From: RH-AL1 sp964247745
GTDB taxonomy: Bacteria; Pseudomonadota; Alphaproteobacteria; Rhizobiales; Beijerinckiaceae
Assembly (NCBI GenBank): GCA_964247745.1
Contig: CAXTVT010000004.1
Location: 25,723-89,722, forward strand
Reading direction: 5' to 3'
DNA length: 64,000 nt
Shown here in pieces: positions 25,902 through 34,023 of this stretch. The translations under genes were made by a program, and so were the position numbers. The notes under the pieces were generated by a model. That model saw only the letters and a program-made list of their open reading frames with translations. It made no database searches and had not been told where the DNA came from. The number at the start of each line of letters is the position of its first letter. Positions within the stretch are counted from its first letter, which is position 1.

Positions 25902-27125
25902 TCAGAGCAGATGCGGCTGGATGCGGAAGCGGCATGGGCTCGCCACGAGGGCACGTCGGAAGCCCGCGGAGGGCATCGTGCCGCGCAGCTCCTCGTAGAC
26001 CTCGACCACGCGCTTTCCGACCACAGACCAGGAGTAATTGGTGCGGCAATCCTCGAGCCCTCGGGCGGCGATGCGGCGGCGCAGCGGCGCGTCCTCGATG
26101 AGCCGGCGCAGCATCTGCGCATGGGCGGGGACGTCGCCGGCCTGTGTGAGCAGGCCGTTGTCGTCGTGGCGCAGGCAGTCGGTGACGCCGACGACCTCGC
26201 AGCTGGCGACGGGCAGTCCGCAGGCCATCGCTTCGAGAATGGTGTTGGAGAAGCCTTCCGAGTAGGTCGGCGAGGCGAAGATGTCGGTGGCGGCGTAGAT
26301 CGCGGGCGTGGCGGCATAATCCGCCCCGCCGGTGAAACGCAGCATCTCCGGCGCGAAACGCATCTCGCGGGCGAGCGCCTGCGCCGGCTCGACGTCCGGG
26401 CCGATGCCGGAGACGATCGCCTCGCAGGCGACCCCCCATTCGCGCAGCAGGCCGACCGCCTGGATGAAGTCGAGCACGCCTTTGCGGCGGTCGACGCGGC
26501 CGTGATACAGCAGCCGCGGCGGCGCGCCGACCGTGCCGACCTCGTGGCCCGGCTTGAAGCTCGCCGTGTCGACGGCGCCCGGCACGCGGGTGAAGCGGGC
26601 GCGCGGCACGCTCATCCGCTCGGACACCTCCGAGATGAAGCTCTCGCCGCCGATGAGCAGCGCGCCGGCGTGGTCGAGCACCCGGCCGAACGCCTGGTAG
26701 TGCGTCTCGCAGCACGAGCCGACCCAATGGCCGTCTCCGCCCTGGATGGAGACGACGCAGGGCACGCCGGTCTCGGCGGCGGCGAGCAGCACCGCCCAGC
26801 CCGTGGGATAGCCGTATTGCGCGTGCAGGATGTCGAACGGCGCCGCGGCATGCTCGCGCTTCACCGCGGCGACCATCGTCTCGATGTCGCGCTCGAAGTC
26901 GCCGTGGTCCTGCTCGCCCAGCGCCGGCAGGCCGATGACCTTGACGCCCGCGACGGCGGGCGGCGGGCCGCCGCCGTACACGGTGGCGTGGTCGCCGTCG
27001 TAGTACTGGCTGATCATCGTGACGTCGTGGCCGTCGGCGACGAGCTCGCGTAGCAGGTTCGAGGCATAGATGCTCATCCCGCTGATCGCGGGAAAGAAGC
27101 GTCGGGAGACGAAGCAGATCCTCAT
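25902..27125 (-). CDS. Glycosyltransferase family 4
   Basis: A 407-aa GT-B retaining glycosyltransferase. The N-terminal domain starts MRICFVSRRFFPAISGMSIY; the C-terminal domain has the donor-site segments YHGRVDRRKGVLDFIQAV and EGFSNTILEAMACGLPV with the EX7E motif. No membrane helix is present. Its ATG overlaps the stop of the isomerase-like gene (ATGA) and the LmbE gene follows directly. GT4 plus LmbE is the same pairing as MshA plus MshB in mycothiol synthesis, though similarity to MshA itself is only at family level. Confidence 0.9.
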   Translation of the reverse strand: MRICFVSRRFFPAISGMSIYASNLLRELVADGHDVTMISQYYDGDHATVYGGGPPPAVAGVKVIGLPALGEQDHGDFERDIETMVAAVKREHAAAPFDILHAQYGYPTGWAVLLAAAETGVPCVVSIQGGDGHWVGSCCETHYQAFGRVLDHAGALLIGGESFISEVSERMSVPRARFTRVPGAVDTASFKPGHEVGTVGAPPRLLYHGRVDRRKGVLDFIQAVGLLREWGVACEAIVSGIGPDVEPAQALAREMRFAPEMLRFTGGADYAATPAIYAATDIFASPTYSEGFSNTILEAMACGLPVASCEVVGVTDCLRHDDNGLLTQAGDVPAHAQMLRRLIEDAPLRRRIAARGLEDCRTNYSWSVVGKRVVEVYEELRGTMPSAGFRRALVASPCRFRIQPHLL

Positions 27126-27961
27126 GCCGCCGCCCTCGTGGCGCGGCAGGCCCGCAGCCATTCGATCGATCGAGGAATCGCCTTGTCGGCCTGCGGGCTC
27201 TCGCGCGACAGCTCCACGCAGACGAGCTTGGTGAAGCCGACCTCGTCGAGCGCGTCGAGCACGCCGGGCACGTCCATGTCGCCCTCGCCGAAGGGCAGGT
27301 GCAGGTGCACGCCGCGCTTCATGTCTTCGAGCGACACGGTGCCGAGATGCCTGGCCCAGCGCCGCACGGCGGCGGCGGGATCGATATCCTGCGTGACGAG
27401 GCAATGCCCGGTGTCGAGCGCCAACGCGAGGCCCGGCACGCCCAGCGCCTCCCACTCGGCCGCCGTCTCGATCAGCATGCCGGGCTCCGGCTCGAAGGCG
27501 GCGACGACGCCGCGGCGCTCGGCGTAGGCGGCAACGGCGGCGAGGCCGTCGCGCAGCCAGGCGCCGGCCTCGTCCCGGTCCACGCCCGGCTTGGGCACGC
27601 CGGCCCAGAAGGAGACGGCCTCGGAGCCGAGCACGGCCGCGACGTCGATCGCGCGCCGCAGGAAATCGATACGCTTGGCGCGACCCGCCGCATCGGCGGT
27701 GACGAGCGTCGGTTCGTGCTTGGCGCGGGGATCGAGCAGGAAGCGCGCGCCCGTCTCGATCACCGAGCCGAAGCCGAGCGCGTCGAGGCGGCGGCGCAGC
27801 GCGCGCGCGTCGCTGTCCCATGTCGCGGCGAACGGATCGAAATGGTGGTGGTCGAGCGTCAGCGCGACGCCGGAATAGCCGGCCGCCGCCATCAGGTCGA
27901 GCGCGTCGGCGAGACGATGGCTGCCGCAGCCGTTGGTGTTGTAGGCGAAACGCAGGCTCAT
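27122..27961 (-). CDS. Sugar phosphate isomerase/epimerase-like TIM barrel
   Basis: The 279-aa protein matches the xylose-isomerase-like AP-endonuclease-2 fold: YNTNGCGSHRLADALDLMAA, GYSGVALTLDHHHFDPF, VAAFEPEPGMLIETAAEW (metal Glu), LALDTGHCLVTQD (metal Asp/His) and VCVELSRESPQA. Members isomerise or epimerise sugars, inositols or keto-inositols. Both ends overlap neighbours by four bases (YcaO before, GT4 after), so expression is coupled. An inositol or sugar epimerase role is inferred from the cluster. Confidence 0.83.
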   Translation of the reverse strand: MSLRFAYNTNGCGSHRLADALDLMAAAGYSGVALTLDHHHFDPFAATWDSDARALRRRLDALGFGSVIETGARFLLDPRAKHEPTLVTADAAGRAKRIDFLRRAIDVAAVLGSEAVSFWAGVPKPGVDRDEAGAWLRDGLAAVAAYAERRGVVAAFEPEPGMLIETAAEWEALGVPGLALALDTGHCLVTQDIDPAAAVRRWARHLGTVSLEDMKRGVHLHLPFGEGDMDVPGVLDALDEVGFTKLVCVELSRESPQADKAIPRSIEWLRACRATRAAA

Positions 27962-29457
27962 TCGGCGGCCATCGCCTGCGCCGCGGCGACGTGGTGGGCC
28001 TCCGGCTCGCGATACAGCGGGTAGAGCGGCCCGACGATGCGCTCGGCCAGCGCCGTGTCGAACAGCGGCTGGCCGCCGAACCGCGCCAGCGCCTCGGGCG
28101 TCAGCCGAACCGGCTTCAGCGTCGCCGACGGCGTGCCGAACCGGATCAGCGGGTCGCCGCGCTCGACGAGCTTGCGGGTGTTGCGCTCGCCGATGCGGCC
28201 GTAGCTCATCGTCTCGACCTCGAGGCCCGGCGCGATGACCTTGACGCAGCGGACGGGCGAGCCCGGCGGGGTGAAATCGACGGCGAGTACGTCGAGGCCG
28301 GCCGCCTCGACCCTTTGCCGCGCGATCCGCCCCGCGTCGCGCGAGCCGTCGGCCGGCGTCGTCGGCAGCGTGTCGAAGGTCTTGCGGCCGCGCACCGCGT
28401 GCACGGTGTCGGCAAGCCATCCGCGGATCTCCGCGGGGCGTCGCCTGGACCAGTCCCGCATCGTGTCGAAGGCGCGGCCCTCCTGCGCCCCCACGCCCGA
28501 CCCGGACTGGCGCATGAACCGCTCGACGTAGCCGCGCGGGGCGGCGCCGCTCACAAAGCCCTGCGGCCCGTGCGCGAAGGCCTTGCGAGCGCGCGACGCC
28601 GCGAACTCGCACATCGCCTTGGCGAGCGCCCGTTCGCGATCGGGGTGGCAGGCCTCGCCGCAGGCCGTGACCATGATCGGCAGCGGCGGCTCGCGGCCGT
28701 CCGTCTCCAGCCCGACACAATACACGTTGCAGAGGCCGAACTCGTCGGTCGCGAACTTCGGGATCGGTCGAATTCCAGCCTCCTCGAAACGCGCGAGGAT
28801 CGCGGCGACGGCGGGCGGCGGCGGCTCCGGCAGGTCGAGTGCGATCCCGCGGTCGAGCGCCTTGAACAGCAGGCCGTTGCCGTCGCGCTGCAGCAGCTCC
28901 ATCAGGCCGTGGCCGACCGCCCAGTCGAGGTCCGGCCCGGCACCCATGCCGTTGGTGATCAGGGTCGTGAACGGCATGTAGCCCTCGGCCAGCTCCTTCT
29001 GGTTGAGGGCGACCACGTCGATCGGCACCAGCACGGTGGCGCCGTCGCGCAGGCGGCGGCTCTCGATCCAGTCCAGAACCGTGTCGCGTCCGACCGGCGA
29101 GCCGGCCGGCAGGCCGAGCGTCAGCGGATCGGCCAAGGCGTCGGCGCCGAGCGCGGCGGCGAGATCGGTCCAGCTCGCCCGCGTTCGCTTGGCGTGCGGC
29201 AGCGTCAGCACGGAGGCGATCATCTCCATGCATTCGCCGAGGCCGCCGAGCACCGCCTGCTCGTCGTCGATGCCGTAGCCGACGCCGTAGGGCATGATGT
29301 CGGCGAGACGCGGATCCTCGGGGAACAGCGCGACGATCCAAACGGGAAGGCCGATCGTATCGAGGCCGGTGATCGGGAAGGCGACGATTTCGCCCTTCGG
29401 CATGGCCTCGACATAGGCGCGCGCCGCGTCGCCGAGATGGTCTGGAAGGCCGGTCAA
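27958..29457 (-). CDS. YcaO-family ATP-dependent enzyme
   Basis: The 499-aa protein belongs to the YcaO superfamily, whose members use ATP to activate amide backbones for azoline, thioamide or amidine formation. The ATP-site elements appear as DDEQAVLGGLGECMEM (two Glu, residues about 75 and 78) and the helix ALAKAMCEFAASRARKAF around residue 290. The C-terminus lacks a PxPxP end. No adjacent E1-like, TfuA or precursor-peptide gene was found. The start is TTG 29457, with AGAGG eight bases upstream. It shares a unit with carbohydrate genes, which is unusual for a YcaO. Confidence 0.85.
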   Translation of the reverse strand: MTGLPDHLGDAARAYVEAMPKGEIVAFPITGLDTIGLPVWIVALFPEDPRLADIMPYGVGYGIDDEQAVLGGLGECMEMIASVLTLPHAKRTRASWTDLAAALGADALADPLTLGLPAGSPVGRDTVLDWIESRRLRDGATVLVPIDVVALNQKELAEGYMPFTTLITNGMGAGPDLDWAVGHGLMELLQRDGNGLLFKALDRGIALDLPEPPPPAVAAILARFEEAGIRPIPKFATDEFGLCNVYCVGLETDGREPPLPIMVTACGEACHPDRERALAKAMCEFAASRARKAFAHGPQGFVSGAAPRGYVERFMRQSGSGVGAQEGRAFDTMRDWSRRRPAEIRGWLADTVHAVRGRKTFDTLPTTPADGSRDAGRIARQRVEAAGLDVLAVDFTPPGSPVRCVKVIAPGLEVETMSYGRIGERNTRKLVERGDPLIRFGTPSATLKPVRLTPEALARFGGQPLFDTALAERIVGPLYPLYREPEAHHVAAAQAMAAE

Positions 29458-29485
29458 TTCGCAATCCTCTTCAAGGGCAGGCCTA

Positions 29486-30511
29486 TCAGGCGGCAGGCAT
29501 CAGCGCGCGAGGCGCATCGGCCTCGAGCGACAGGAGCAGCCGCAACGCCGCGAGATCGCGGGCGGTATCGTAATCGTGCGGGCCGCCTCGCACGGCGGCG
29601 GCGAAGGCACGGGCCTGTTGCGTGAAGGGCGACGTCGCGGCATCGAAGGCGATCGGGCGCGTATCGCCGCCGGCCGCATCGGTGAAGACGATCGTACCGC
29701 CGGGCTCCTGGCCCATCGTGTCGGTGGCGACGATCTGGCCGCGCGTGCCGACGATCTCGAGACGGCGCCGCGGCAGCGTCTCGGGCGTGTTGTAGCTGTT
29801 GTGCAGGCTCAGCAGCACGCCGCCGGCGGTGCGGCCGACCAGCATGCCGCCGTCGTCGACGGAATAGCCCTGCACGCGTCGCTGCAGCAGCCCGGTCAGC
29901 GCGACGACCGGCTCGCCGAGCAGCATGGCGGCGAGGTCGAGGCCGTGCGGCGCCAGGTCGATCACGGCGCCGCCGCCGGCCCGCGCGGCATCGATGCGCC
30001 AATTGTCGTCCTGGCCGTCGATTTTGTTCGAGCTGCCAGAGCGCCAGCCGCGATCGAGCCAGCAGCCGTAGACGATGCGGATCGCCGTCGGCGTCCCGAC
30101 AAGGCCGGCCGCGATGGCGTCGCGGATGGCGACATGGGCCGGATGGCGCCTCTGGTCGAACGCCAGACCCAGAAGGGTGCCGGTGTTTCGCGCGGTCGCG
30201 ACCATGGCCGTCGCATCGGCGAGCGTCGCCGCCATCGGCTTCTCGCACAGCACCGGCGTTCCGGCGGCGAGGCAGGCCTCGACGGCGCGGCGGTGCAGGT
30301 GGTTGGGTGTCGCCACGTAGATGGCGTCGAGCCGCTCGGCGAGGAGGCCGTCGAGATCGGCATGGGCGGTGGCGCCGAGGCGCGCGCCGGCCTCGCGTGC
30401 GGCGGGATCGCGGTCGCACACCGACGCGACGCGGTCGCCGGCGGCGGCGATGCCCGGTGCCATGAAGTCGCGCGCGACCCAGCCGAAGCCGACGATGCCC
30501 CAACGCAGCAT
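29486..30511 (-). CDS. Gfo/Idh/MocA-family NAD(P)-dependent oxidoreductase
   Basis: A 341-aa two-domain dehydrogenase. The N-terminal Rossmann domain begins LRWGIVGFGWVARDFMAPGI and includes the cofactor-binding VLCEKPMAATLADA; the C-terminal domain contains VIDLAPHGLDLAAMLLGEPV. The family oxidises or reduces sugars and inositols (for example inositol 2-dehydrogenase). ATG 30511 overlaps the TGA of the upstream methyltransferase gene. An inositol substrate would fit the neighbouring inositol-phosphate synthase but is not proven. Confidence 0.88.
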   Translation of the reverse strand: MLRWGIVGFGWVARDFMAPGIAAAGDRVASVCDRDPAAREAGARLGATAHADLDGLLAERLDAIYVATPNHLHRRAVEACLAAGTPVLCEKPMAATLADATAMVATARNTGTLLGLAFDQRRHPAHVAIRDAIAAGLVGTPTAIRIVYGCWLDRGWRSGSSNKIDGQDDNWRIDAARAGGGAVIDLAPHGLDLAAMLLGEPVVALTGLLQRRVQGYSVDDGGMLVGRTAGGVLLSLHNSYNTPETLPRRRLEIVGTRGQIVATDTMGQEPGGTIVFTDAAGGDTRPIAFDAATSPFTQQARAFAAAVRGGPHDYDTARDLAALRLLLSLEADAPRALMPAA

Positions 30512-31653
30512 CACCAGCGCTCCGGCAGGTCGACCAGCTCGCGCGAACGCGCACCCGTCTCCGTGGCCGGCACGCGGCGCGTGGTGCGCGGCGCCTGCGA
30601 ATGCTCGGGGTAGGTGGCGCGGGGCGCGTATTCCTCGCGGTAGCGCTCGGACGGCCAGGCGATCCGGTCGTCGTCGCCGTAGAGCGGGTTCTTGCGCAGC
30701 GCCGCGCCGGGCGGCGGCAGGGCGAGCCCGGCGACGACCGCGCGCGGCGGCACCGCGTCGCCGACCGTCAGCGAGAAGGCCTCCACCGCATCCAGCGTCG
30801 CGGGCGGCTGCGGCCGCGGCGCTCGCGTCTCGACCAGCGCGCGCGTCAGCTCGCCATCATCGTAGAACGTGCCGTCCGGAAACAGGGCACCCAGCGCCTC
30901 GATCGACATCGCGGCGCCCGACGAGAGATTGGCGAAGCCGCTGTTGTGGACATGGGCCACGGCGAGCAACCCGTCCGCCGCCGTCACGGCACGCAGGCGA
31001 TCGGCGATCACCTGCTTCGGCTCGAGAAAATAGAAGGCGTCGTGGCAGAGCACGAGGCCGTGCCGGCGTCCCGCGACCGGCCAAAGCGAGCCGGCATCGA
31101 AGCAGATCAGCTCGACCTCGGGGCCAACGACCCAATGGCGCGCCAGCCAGAGCTTGGCGAACACCACGTCGCCACCGGTGCAGGGCACGCCGCGGCGCGC
31201 CAGCTCGCGAAGATAGGGACCGGTGCCGCAGGCCAGCTCGAAGACGCGGTCGGGTTCGGCCCAATGCGCCTCGAGCAGCGCCAGGCCGGCGAGATAGGTC
31301 GGATCGCTCCAACGATGGGCGAGGTAGTCGCCGACGCGGCCGAAGCCGAGATGGTCCATCGCCGCGCGGAACGTCAGCGTCGTGCGTTCGCGCACCAGGG
31401 TGGCCAAGCGTGCCGGATCGGCCGCCGGTCCGTTCCACCAATCGTCCTGCTCGCCGAGCAACCGCACGAGCGCGGCGTCGGGCTCGCCGTCGTCGAGGTC
31501 GGCGAGCACGTCGGCGACGAGACGCGCGCGCTCGGTCCGCAGAAAGGCAATACCGTCGACGACCGGCCAGCGCTCTCCGTCCGCGGCGATCGAATGAGGC
31601 GTGTCCGGCATCAGCGTACGGCCGGACGAGGGTGAGCGCAGCGCCTCGCTCAC
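30511..31653 (-). CDS. SAM-dependent methyltransferase, class I
   Basis: GTG 31653 overlaps the previous stop (GTGA) and gives 380 aa. The SAM-binding motif VFELACGTGPYLRELARRG lies at about residues 137-155, followed by LICFDAGSLWPV and LVLCHDAFYFLEPKQ. About 130 N-terminal residues precede it, starting with RWPVVDGIAFLRTERARLVA, which recalls the short Trm112-like lead found before some carbohydrate-locus methyltransferases. The C-terminal 90 residues are rich in Pro and Arg and resemble no domain I know. The acceptor is unknown. Confidence 0.83.
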   Translation of the reverse strand: MSEALRSPSSGRTLMPDTPHSIAADGERWPVVDGIAFLRTERARLVADVLADLDDGEPDAALVRLLGEQDDWWNGPAADPARLATLVRERTTLTFRAAMDHLGFGRVGDYLAHRWSDPTYLAGLALLEAHWAEPDRVFELACGTGPYLRELARRGVPCTGGDVVFAKLWLARHWVVGPEVELICFDAGSLWPVAGRRHGLVLCHDAFYFLEPKQVIADRLRAVTAADGLLAVAHVHNSGFANLSSGAAMSIEALGALFPDGTFYDDGELTRALVETRAPRPQPPATLDAVEAFSLTVGDAVPPRAVVAGLALPPPGAALRKNPLYGDDDRIAWPSERYREEYAPRATYPEHSQAPRTTRRVPATETGARSRELVDLPERW

Positions 31654-32567
31654 GGCAGCGCCATCTCCGCCAGTACGCGCACGTGGAACGGCTTGACCGG
31701 GCCGTCGTGAACCAGCGCCCATTCGTCGAGCAGCATGGGCATGGTGATCGTGGCGACGCGCAGGTGCTGCGCCAGCTGCGTGACCCGGTCGATCACGTCG
31801 GCGGCGTGGAAGGCGCGGCCTTCGGGCGTGTCCGCGTCCGGCAGGATGCGCCGCGCGTCGACGATTTCCGCGCGGAGTTCGGGCGGCAGTTCGTCGAGCG
31901 CCCGCCCGGTGGCGGCAGCGCAGACCGGCGCGAGCTGATCCTCCAGCAGCATCTCGCCGGTGAAGCCGCTGTCGGGCATCGCGGCGTTGTGGAGATGGTG
32001 AGCCAGGCCGGCGAGAAACACGGTCGTCGCGTCGGCACCGTAGCGCGGCGACAGCAGGGCGCCGAAGACCGCGACCGCCCAGCAATGTTCGGCGTGATTC
32101 TCCGGCGGCTCCAGCAGGATGCGCGGCTTGCCGGGGCAGGTCGCGCCGGCGCGCGGCTGCTCGACGAGGGCGTCGACGAACGGCGCCACCAAGCCCGCCG
32201 GCAGATCCTGGCCGAGCGCGGCGCGCAGCGTCGTGGCCTGGTCGGGATCGAGCGCTCCAGCGACGGCATCGAAGGCACGTCCCAGCACGGCGAGGCGTGC
32301 CGCTTCGTCGAGCCCGAGTTCGCGCAGCTTGTCGCCGTCGAGGTCGCCGAGGCGGGCGGCGGCAAGGGCTGCCGCGACGCTCGTCTCCATGACGACCTCA
32401 GCATCCTCGCCGGCGCAGAGCGCCGCCCACGCCGCGACGAAGCCTCGTTCCGCGATGGACCCGGCGCGCCCGGCCGAGCGTGTTCGCTTGAGGTCGCCGA
32501 GCTCGCCGATAAGGTCTCGCAAGCGGGTCGGCGCGGCGCCGTCGGGCACCGCGAGCGATCCACTCAC
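31650..32567 (-). CDS. HD-superfamily hydrolase-like protein
   Basis: GTG 32567 overlaps the upstream stop. The 305-aa protein is helical. It contains CWAVAVFGALLSPRYGADATTV and FLAGLAHHLHNAAMPDSGF, which resembles an HD domain (paired His residues with further His/Asp downstream: FHAADVIDRVTQLAQHL). HD proteins are metal-dependent phosphohydrolases or, when extended, mixed-valent di-iron oxygenases such as inositol oxygenase. The canonical HD doublet is replaced by HH, so catalysis is uncertain. It is placed directly after an inositol-phosphate synthase gene. Confidence 0.7.
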   Translation of the reverse strand: MSGSLAVPDGAAPTRLRDLIGELGDLKRTRSAGRAGSIAERGFVAAWAALCAGEDAEVVMETSVAAALAAARLGDLDGDKLRELGLDEAARLAVLGRAFDAVAGALDPDQATTLRAALGQDLPAGLVAPFVDALVEQPRAGATCPGKPRILLEPPENHAEHCWAVAVFGALLSPRYGADATTVFLAGLAHHLHNAAMPDSGFTGEMLLEDQLAPVCAAATGRALDELPPELRAEIVDARRILPDADTPEGRAFHAADVIDRVTQLAQHLRVATITMPMLLDEWALVHDGPVKPFHVRVLAEMALP

Positions 32568-33802
32568 GCGGCGTTGTCCGCCAGATCGCCGACGCCGAGC
32601 CAGTCGAACAGCGCATCCTGCTGGGCATGGAAGGCATGTTCGGGGAGGTGGCCGTTGCCGGTCATCGGCGCCTTGAAGAACACGCCGAGCTGTTCCTGCA
32701 CGCCGCCCTGGCCGCGCCGATCGGCGAGGCCGAGACATCGGGCGATCTCAATGGCGAGGGGCGCCGCCAGGATCGAGTCCTTGCAGAGGAAGTTGACCTT
32801 CAGCTGCATGCGCTGGCCCATGAAGCCGGAGATGTCGATGTTGTCCCAGGCCTCCTTGTCGTCGCCGCGCGGGCGGTAGTAGCGGATGTCGATGATGTGG
32901 TCCTCGACCGGATAGCCGAGCATCTGGTCGAGCACGCTCTTCTTGGTGCCGAGCTTGGACTTGAGGGAGTCCGGATCGTCGAGCGCCAAGCCGTCGCGGT
33001 TGCCGAGGATGTTGGTCGAGAACCAGCCGTCGACGTGCAATGCGCGCTGCCGCAACGCCGGGGCGATCACCGTCTTCAGGAAGGTCTGGCCGGTCTTGCC
33101 GTCCTTGCCGGCGACGGCGACGTTTCGCTCGCGCGCGAGCTGGACCAGCGGCTTGGCGTCGGCGGCGACCGACGGCGTGAAGTTGGCGTAGGGGTTGCCG
33201 CTGTGGATCGCCGCGTAGGCGTAGAGCATCGCCGGCCCGATCGTCGGGTCTGATTCGTCCAGCGCCTTCTCGAAGGCGGACAGGTCCTGCAAAGCGGGTG
33301 CTTCGAGATCGGGATAGCGCTCGGTCGAGGCCAGGTTGACCATGATCACGCGATCGACGCCGCTCTCGCGCTTGAAGCGCGCCATGTCGTCACTGATGCG
33401 TGCCACCGCCTCGCGATGCGACTTGACGATGATCTTGTTCTCGCCGTCGATGTTCTTGCAGAAGGCCGCGGAGCCGACGGCGGCCATCGGGCGAATGCCG
33501 TTGAGCGCCGCTGCGGCGCTGCGCGACTGTTCCGCGTTGAGGACACCGTGTTTTTCGGCCGCAGCGCCGAGGTCGTCGCCATTGACGTCCCATCCGGTGA
33601 AGACGATGTCCCGGTAGTCGGCGAGACCGGACACGGCGAGGTCCGCGAGCGGCAACCCGGCGCGATCGTTGCGCCCCGCCTTGATCAGCTCGATGCCGGC
33701 GATCGCGGTGGTCGCCACCGCACCACCCAACCCGACTACGGCGACGCCGAGCTTCTCGCGGCGATCTCCCATAGTCGTTCGCGTGTCTGCAGATGCTCGC
33801 AT
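32564..33802 (-). CDS. Inositol-phosphate synthase family protein (first type)
   Basis: A 412-aa NAD-dependent protein of the myo-inositol-1-phosphate synthase family, which isomerises glucose 6-phosphate to inositol 1-phosphate. The Rossmann segment is VVGLGGAVATTAIAGIELIK; MVNLASTERYPDLE, VAGKDGKTGQTFLKTVIAP and the catalytic-lysine region MQLKVNFLCKDSILAAPLA are family-typical. ATG 33802 is preceded by GGAGG. It heads the eight-gene minus-strand unit. A second, different member of the family is encoded divergently at 34024, so the two may make different stereoisomers or act on different sugars. Confidence 0.88.
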   Translation of the reverse strand: MRASADTRTTMGDRREKLGVAVVGLGGAVATTAIAGIELIKAGRNDRAGLPLADLAVSGLADYRDIVFTGWDVNGDDLGAAAEKHGVLNAEQSRSAAAALNGIRPMAAVGSAAFCKNIDGENKIIVKSHREAVARISDDMARFKRESGVDRVIMVNLASTERYPDLEAPALQDLSAFEKALDESDPTIGPAMLYAYAAIHSGNPYANFTPSVAADAKPLVQLARERNVAVAGKDGKTGQTFLKTVIAPALRQRALHVDGWFSTNILGNRDGLALDDPDSLKSKLGTKKSVLDQMLGYPVEDHIIDIRYYRPRGDDKEAWDNIDISGFMGQRMQLKVNFLCKDSILAAPLAIEIARCLGLADRRGQGGVQEQLGVFFKAPMTGNGHLPEHAFHAQQDALFDWLGVGDLADNAA

Positions 33803-33858
33803 GAACCTCGTCCTCCAAAAGCGGCGGATCGTCTAACACCGCATGCCCGCAAGCGGGG

Positions 33859-33885
33859 CTGCGGCAAAAGACGCCTGCGGCAAAA
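33859..33885. promoter_or_regulatory. Direct repeat in the divergent promoter of the two synthases
   Basis: The 11-mer CTGCGGCAAAA occurs at 33859-33869 and again at 33875-33885, a 16-base period. It lies in the 221-base region between the divergent synthase genes. It may be a binding site for a regulator that controls both units; no regulator gene is encoded in the cluster. Confidence 0.45.
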
Positions 33886-34023
33886 TTGATCGAGACGACC
33901 TGCCCGATTCGCGCGGCGCGTCCGCCCGTGTCGAAAAGAATAGTGTTGCCGTCGCCGAAACCAATGTTTGCGCTGAAGCTGTCGTTTGGAGATAAGCGGC
34001 GATCAACCTGCAGACGGACGAAG

